DNA of 64,000 bases from Phoronis australis (taxonomy: Eukaryota > Phoronida > Phoronidae): positions 127,801-191,800 of the forward strand of contig NMRA01000679.1 in assembly GCA_002633005.1 (NCBI GenBank), written 5' to 3'. This document shows, one piece after another, positions 59,587-64,000 of the stretch; position 1 is the first letter of the stretch, and each line of letters opens with the position of its first letter. The position numbers and the translations under genes were made by a program. The notes beneath the pieces are model-generated. The model searched no databases, had not been told where the DNA came from, and saw nothing but the letters and a program-made list of their open reading frames with translations.

Positions 59587-60072
59587 TCACAACCTCCCTA
59601 AAATCCGCATCCCCCAACTCTCCAAAATCCCGGCCCTCCATTTTCCACATGTCCTAATCACCGCCAAATCCCCACTTTCCACCAACACCTCCCCCAACTG
59701 ACGAACCAACTTCAAAACAAAACCCGATTCCCTCCTATATACACACCTCGGCAAATGCCAAAAGCGAACATGTGCCCCAATATCCTCCCCAACAAAACAA
59801 CATCCAGCCCACTGACACGCCTCTGTCCAAACCAACTTCCTCCCCGTAAACCACTCCTCAACCTCCCCCAGCAAACCCACCAAACCTTCAGCCTTCACCT
59901 CCCACTCACTGTTCCCCATTCTCCGAGTCAACGTCCTGAACCTCACCACCAACCTTCTTGCCATCTCCCGCCCCGGGTCCCCTTCAACTAGCCTCGAAAT
60001 CACCTTAAATGGTTCGACTAACTGCTCCCTCCTCAAAGCTGCCGTCAACTCTTCGACCACACGTTGAGCCAT
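59587..60072 (-). CDS. Extra ORF after pol in Ty3/Gypsy 2 (161 aa), unknown
   Basis: ATG at 60070-60072 follows the pol stop by one base (TAG-G-ATG). The protein starts MAQRVVEELTAALRREQLVE, is rich in Arg, Val, Leu and Glu and has a Cys/His cluster (TEACQWAGCCFVGEDIGAHV then LPRCVYRRE). No signal peptide or membrane segment, so it is not an envelope. It is the least damaged frame of the element, unlike pol. I recognise no family. The frame is open further upstream to 60261, but that part overlaps the PHD coding region. Confidence 0.5.
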   Translation of the reverse strand: MAQRVVEELTAALRREQLVEPFKVISRLVEGDPGREMARRLVVRFRTLTRRMGNSEWEVKAEGLVGLLGEVEEWFTGRKLVWTEACQWAGCCFVGEDIGAHVRFWHLPRCVYRRESGFVLKLVRQLGEVLVESGDLAVIRTCGKWRAGILESWGMRILGRL

Positions 60073-60076
60073 CCTA

Positions 60077-60186
60077 CAAATAATCATAACCATCATTACG
60101 GCATATAGGACAGATATAATCTTCCATATCACGCAACTCCTATTCATTAGCTCCAATATACCGGGCATGAAACCACTCGGAACATC
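60077..60186 (-). pseudogene. PHD finger at the C-terminus of Ty3/Gypsy 2 pol
   Basis: LYCICREPNDGTSIVQCDGC then SEWFHARY, followed after an in-frame TAG by DYICPICRN. This follows the PHD C4HC3 pattern: CxC, CxxC, WFH, CPIC. The Cys expected two residues after the His region is Tyr. PHD fingers bind histone H3 tails in known cases, and here it could steer integration. Coordinates approximate the end; the domain begins about 60220. Confidence 0.75.
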
Positions 60187-60736
60187 CATCACACTGTACA
60201 ATTGAAGTCCCATCATTGGGTTCTCTACAAATGCAATACAATTTACCTGTAACCCTTCCATCTGCCCACCTAGCCATAACTTCTGAATCGTCCCTTACCT
60301 TTTTTACCCACCAAGGTAACTTGCACTCTAGCCATTTACACTTTTTTATTCTATAATGATTAACCACTACCGCTCTATCCCTGGTCTTTACCCGAAACAC
60401 ATAATCTGACAATTTAGTCACAATAATAGCCGGCCCATTCCAACATGGCATCAACTTTTTACACAACCTAGGATCTTTACAAACTCTCTCATCCAACAAC
60501 ATCACCACTTCCCCTACCAGGAAACCCAATCTGTTAGTACTAAGGTCGTAGTCTCTCTTCATAATCCCCTGACTAGCTTTGAGAGCATTCCTAGCAATCT
60601 CATGTACCTCACTCAGAACCGTCCCCAACTTAGTCACATAATCCACCTCACTCATTCTTCTCTCACCATCCAACACCGACGACTCCGGAAACACTAAATC
60701 AGCCGGGGAACTTACATCACGCCCCAACATCAACAT
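60187..60736 (-). pseudogene. pol: Integrase C-terminal part of Ty3/Gypsy 2
   Basis: MLMLGRDVSSPADLVFPES continues the integrase after a frame break near 60735. Then GFLVGEVVMLLDERV, KKLMPCWNGPAIIVTKLSDY and VVVNHYRIKKCKW form the SH3-like/GPY-type C-terminal domain. It runs in one frame into the PHD finger. Confidence 0.85.
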
Positions 60737-61165
60737 GTTCGCGTAAACCCCGTGCTCCTGTTGACAGACGCTCTCATCGCACCAGCTAATTGGGGTAAAA
60801 ATAAATCACAGTCCCCTTGATGCTTATCAACATAACATCTAAGCGCATCCATCAGTGTTCTGTTAAATCGCTCCACCTGACCATTACAAGATGGCCGATA
60901 TGCAGTCGTCCGACTCTTATGAATGTGCAACAATTCACATATAGACTTGAACAACGTATTCTCGAAATTAGCCCCTTGATCACTCATAATATTCAAAGGG
61001 AATCCAAAGCGACTAAAAAACTCATTAACTGCAGCCCTAGCTGTCACCTCGACCGACTGAGATGGCAACGGCACACATTCAACCCACTTCGTAAATTGAT
61101 CCACCAACATTAACACATATTCATTCCCTCTCTCCGTCCTGCTTAAAGGCCCTAAAAATCAACAA
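60730..61165 (-). pseudogene. pol: Integrase catalytic core of Ty3/Gypsy 2
   Basis: First Asp in LVDF at about 61155, followed by TAG. MLVDQFTKWVECVPLPSQS, then IMSDQGANFEN with the second Asp, and NGQVERFNRTL with the catalytic Glu. The DDE set is intact apart from the stop. The frame breaks again at AMRASVNRSTGF. Confidence 0.88.
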
Positions 61166-61201
61166 GCACTCTCTCCATAGGAACACCAGCATGAAACTGA
61201 G

Positions 61202-61570
61202 TCATCGGAGCCTTGGCCTTTCTGCTCGCTTTTTCCCCAGACTACACTGAACACATTCCTCCACATACTTCCGAACATCATTGCTCATCCCATACCACGT
61301 ATATCTTTCCTTAATCTTAGCCAACGTCCTCACTACCCCCTGATGCCCAGCCAATGGAACATCATGATACAAACGCAACACCTGACCTTTTGATGCCTCT
61401 GGAATCACTATTACCAGTTCCCCCTTCTTATTCCTCTTCATTAACAATCCTCGTATAACCTGATATCTATCCTTATCAACCAAAAGTTTCTTTTCGTCTC
61501 TACTCAGCAGAAACATATCCCCTTTGTCCAACGTCGTACCTTGTAATAACCACTCCCTAAGATTCCTCAA
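61202..61570 (-). pseudogene. pol: Integrase zinc-binding domain of Ty3/Gypsy 2
   Basis: RYQVIRGLLMKRNKKGELV, then LYHDVPLAGHQGVVRTLAKI and YVEECVQCSLGKK, the H-x3-5-H and C-x2-C of the integrase HHCC finger. Ends at a frame break near 61205. Confidence 0.85.
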
Positions 61571-61609
61571 TCCAATATCCTTTTCTTGTTCTACTATTAA
61601 GCACCCTTC

Positions 61610-62363
61610 CTAAATATTGTCAAGCACCGAGTTATTATTCACTTGAGCATTTTGTCTCGCCATCGTATACTCATTACCTCCATTTCCTACCCGAAACACT
61701 TCATAATCTTCCATACACTCAATACATAACCCCGACCACTCACCTTCAACCTCTCCGACTTCCCGAACCTTGGTAGATCCCGACCTACTAGCCAAAGGCA
61801 CTACATCATTAACTTGCGACTCAAAGTTAGCCCATTTCTGACTCGCTCTCACACAATACCTACAGCCTCCACACGGCAAATCCTTGACATCGACCTCCGC
61901 CTGATAATATCCACATTTATCTTCTTCCACAAATCTAGACAAAACATCCGCATTCACATGAGCCTTACCTGACCGATATATAATTTCAAAATCATATTGG
62001 CTCAATTCTTCTATCCAACTTGCCAACTGATCCCTCGGTTCCTTAAAATTCAAAAGCCACACAAAACTATTATGATCAGTCCTTACCGTAAAACACTTCC
62101 CCCAATAAGTAATGTCGAAACTGTCTCACAAACTTAAGAACAGCCAACAACTCTTTCCGTGTAGTACAATATCTCTTCTGCTCCTTAGTTAACGCCGCAC
62201 TTCCATATGCAATTACTCTTTCCATCCCTCCTTCAACCTGAATCAGTTCACCCCCCACCGCGTAATTGGATGCATCAACATCAAGAACAAACTGATCCTC
62301 ACGATTTGGCAAAGATAATACTGGTGGTGACGTTAACTCTTTCTTCAACATATCAAAAGCCTC
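61610..62363 (-). pseudogene. pol: RNase H and following linker of Ty3/Gypsy 2
   Basis: FVLDVDASNYAVGGEL (catalytic Asp), TTRKELLAVLKFVRQFRHYL (Glu), then after a frame break near 62090 NFKEPRDQLASWIEELSQYD and ADVLSRF. A Cys-rich stretch (LPCGGCRYCV .. CIEC) follows, unusual between RNase H and integrase. Frame lost at about 61610. Confidence 0.85.
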
Positions 62364-63181
62364 CTACTGAATACCACTCCACACATACTTCTGTTTCCCA
62401 GTTATCAAGTATAAAGGAGCTGCCATCTCTGCAAAATTCTTGATAAACATTCTATGATAATTACAAAAGCCCAAAAATTTTTCCACGTCTTTGGTAGTCT
62501 CAGGTTTCTTCCACTCCTGTACCGAAGCTACATGCTCTTCACCCACAAACAGCTCATTCGCTCTAACCTGCCGACCCAAAAAAGTAACCTGTCCCTTAAA
62601 CAGCTCGCATTTCCTAGGCTTTAGACGAAGTCCATATTTTCTAAACCTTTCCAACACTAACTTAAGATTAGACAAATGATCATCCATCGACGAGCCTACT
62701 ACTAAAACATCATCCAAGAACGCGATCACCTTCTCCCACAAAAGACCATCCAACACCAAAGACATGCTCCGAGAGTATGTCGCCCCACTATTCTTCAATC
62801 CAAAGGGCATCCGAACAAACCCTCTTTAGTCAAAAAGGCAGTCTTGTGTTCATCCCCCTCCTTAACTTTTACCTGATAGTACGCCGAATTAGCATCCAAT
62901 TTACTATACAAACTACTTCCTGCCATCGAATCAATACATTCCTCAATCAGCGGAAGAGGGGTAGTATCCCTCTTAGTCACTTTATTCAATTCCCTATAAT
63001 CGACCGCATACCTAATCGACCCATCTCTTTTCCTAACAATAACTGGAGCACTCGCATACTCCGAAACTGACCTCCTAATCATTCCCGCCTCCAACATCTT
63101 TTTCAAATGTGCTCTTTCTTCATCCACAAACTCTATAGGAGTCCGTCTCATCCTTAACTTAACAGGCCTGGAATCTCCCAC
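62364..63181 (-). pseudogene. pol: Reverse transcriptase of Ty3/Gypsy 2
   Basis: PIEFVDEERAHLKKMLEAGM, SAPVIVRKRDGSIRYAVDYR, SKLDANSAYYQVKV (motif A Asp), then after a frame break near 62810 MPFGLKNSGATYSRSM and the active-site box FLDDVLV (xxDD). GFCNYHRMFIKNFAEM ends the domain. TAG at 62364-62366 interrupts before RNase H. Confidence 0.9.
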
Positions 63182-63203
63182 ATCTTTCTCATGTTTAATA
63201 GCT

Positions 63204-63542
63204 TCAAAGCTTCAAATCAAAATCACCCTTGGCAAAAACGTCTTGATACTCTACTAATAGCTCTTTCACCTTTAATGCGTTTTCCTCCGACATATCTACC
63301 ACAGACCGGGCATACAATTCTCTAATATGCTCCGGAACACCCTCCTTATCAACCTGAACCTCCACTTGACACACCTCCACGTGGTCATCAACCTCACCCC
63401 CGACCATCGCAACCACTTCATTGGCTCTCACCACTTTAGATACATTAGCAAAATTAACTATATGTACCCATACTTTACCAGCTTCGACCACACAAAGTTC
63501 CTGTCTCACCATCACCCTGACTCTTTGACTGGCCGAATACAT
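63204..63542 (-). pseudogene. pol: Linker between protease and RT of Ty3/Gypsy 2
   Basis: ELLVEYQDVFAKGDFDLKL is the stretch normally just before the RT fingers. Frame breaks lie at both ends, the lower one in the direct repeat GAAGCTTTGAAGCT near 63210. Confidence 0.75.
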
Positions 63543-64000
63543 CCTCTACCATTATACCCCTTCGTTTTACCACAAATCGCCTTAACCGACATGGGAGGAA
63601 TCACCACCCGCTTAACTGAACAAACCACCTCCTCTTCAACAGTCCGTTCCACACCCCCATGCCCCTTAAATATCCGACAAGAATGCCTCCCATCTTTCAC
63701 AACTAACTTCTTGAAGTCCAAAATTAAACCATTCCTTCTGATCACATCCAACCCCAAAAGCATATCATCCTCAATCGGCGCTACATATAACCTACTACCG
63801 TATACCTTACTACCCATGTGCAGGGATACCATCTCTGTCACATACCCTCCCATATCCAAATCTCTCCCAGCCGTACTCATTTTAAGCGCTTTAACAATCT
63901 TACGTTTACAAGGCAACGAGTTGTACAACTTATCAGACACCACCGTAACCTGAGCGCCACAATCCAATTCTGCCTGACACTTCTTGCCTCCCACCACCAC
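63512..64000 (-). pseudogene. pol: Aspartic protease of Ty3/Gypsy 2 (5' cut by window edge)
   Basis: CQAELDCGAQVTVVSDKLY has the active-site D-[ST]-GA box as DCGA, Cys in place of Ser/Thr. LYVAPIEDDMLLGLDVIRRN is the LLG-D flap-side motif of retroviral-type proteases. Upstream sequence lies beyond the window. Ends in a frame break near 63530. Confidence 0.85.

Larger units (their letters stand above)
59137..64000 (-). mobile_element. Ty3/Gypsy LTR retrotransposon 2, 5' part off window
   Basis: On the minus strand, from the right edge: protease, RT, RNase H, integrase zinc finger, integrase core, integrase C-terminal domain, PHD finger, a further ORF, then a G-run. gag and the 5' LTR lie beyond base 64000. 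There are at least six frame breaks or stops. It is oriented as the IQANK1-like gene and lies upstream of it. Base composition (C-rich plus strand) differs sharply from the surroundings. Confidence 0.92.

Noticed and set aside
59755-59991. Proline-rich plus ORF in the Ty3/Gypsy 2 tail
   Set aside because: Antisense shadow of the extra minus-strand ORF.
59587-60072. Envelope gene for Ty3/Gypsy 2
   Set aside because: No signal peptide, membrane segment or glycosylation-rich ectodomain.
1-64000. tRNA, rRNA, CRISPR or prokaryotic operons
   Set aside because: None seen; the window is an intron-rich animal locus.

Overview
This is eukaryotic DNA. It is AT-rich (by eye), with GT-AG introns, very long introns and a heavy load of decayed transposons. 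LINE, Penelope-like, Ty3/Gypsy and TTAA-type DNA transposon relics together suggest an invertebrate animal, probably marine. I cannot name the species. There are no bacterial operons, ribosome binding sites, CRISPR arrays, rRNA or tRNA genes.

The backbone of the window is one minus-strand gene of 13 recognisable exons, from the start codon at 58527 to 1205, continuing past the left edge. All 13 exons join in phase (1607 nt, 535 complete codons) with GT-AG borders. The protein has a basic low-complexity N-terminus, an IQ calmodulin-binding motif, a coiled coil, about four ankyrin repeats and a second coiled coil. It ends in a region resembling the AAA5/AAA6 (D5, AAA_9-type) part of dynein heavy chains. 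The closest name I know is IQANK1 (IQ motif and ankyrin repeat containing 1).

Almost everything else lies in its introns or just upstream. From left to right: the end of a TTAA-type transposon with an ORF running off the left edge (1-377); a terminal-inverted-repeat element (3794-4975); two TTAA-flanked elements with THAP zinc-finger traces (7357-8430, 8876-9352), hence probably Kolobok-like; a 130-bp-arm inverted repeat (9885-10545); two copies of a ~1.2-kb repeat carrying a TTCGTAC motif (about 21.1-22.3 and 28.2-29.6 kb); a 142-bp MITE (30025-30166); a 444-bp tandem duplication whose second unit holds a 1.88-kb TTAA insertion, leaving an empty site in the first; a complete but frameshifted Ty3/Gypsy element with 217-bp LTRs (41268-45529); a LINE endonuclease relic; a ~430-bp tandem array; a repeat array (48.8-51.2 kb) packed with CTCF-like motifs; a Penelope-like GIY-YIG relic (53.2-53.7 kb); and nested inverted repeats (56.1-57.5 kb).

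Upstream of the gene's first exon lies an unassigned coding-like exon (about 58672-58867). Beyond it, a second Ty3/Gypsy element runs in the gene's own direction from the right edge to about 59.1 kb. Its pol ends in a PHD finger and is followed one base later by an extra 161-codon ORF. Its expected 3' LTR sits about 0.4-0.6 kb upstream of the host start codon, so it could influence that promoter.
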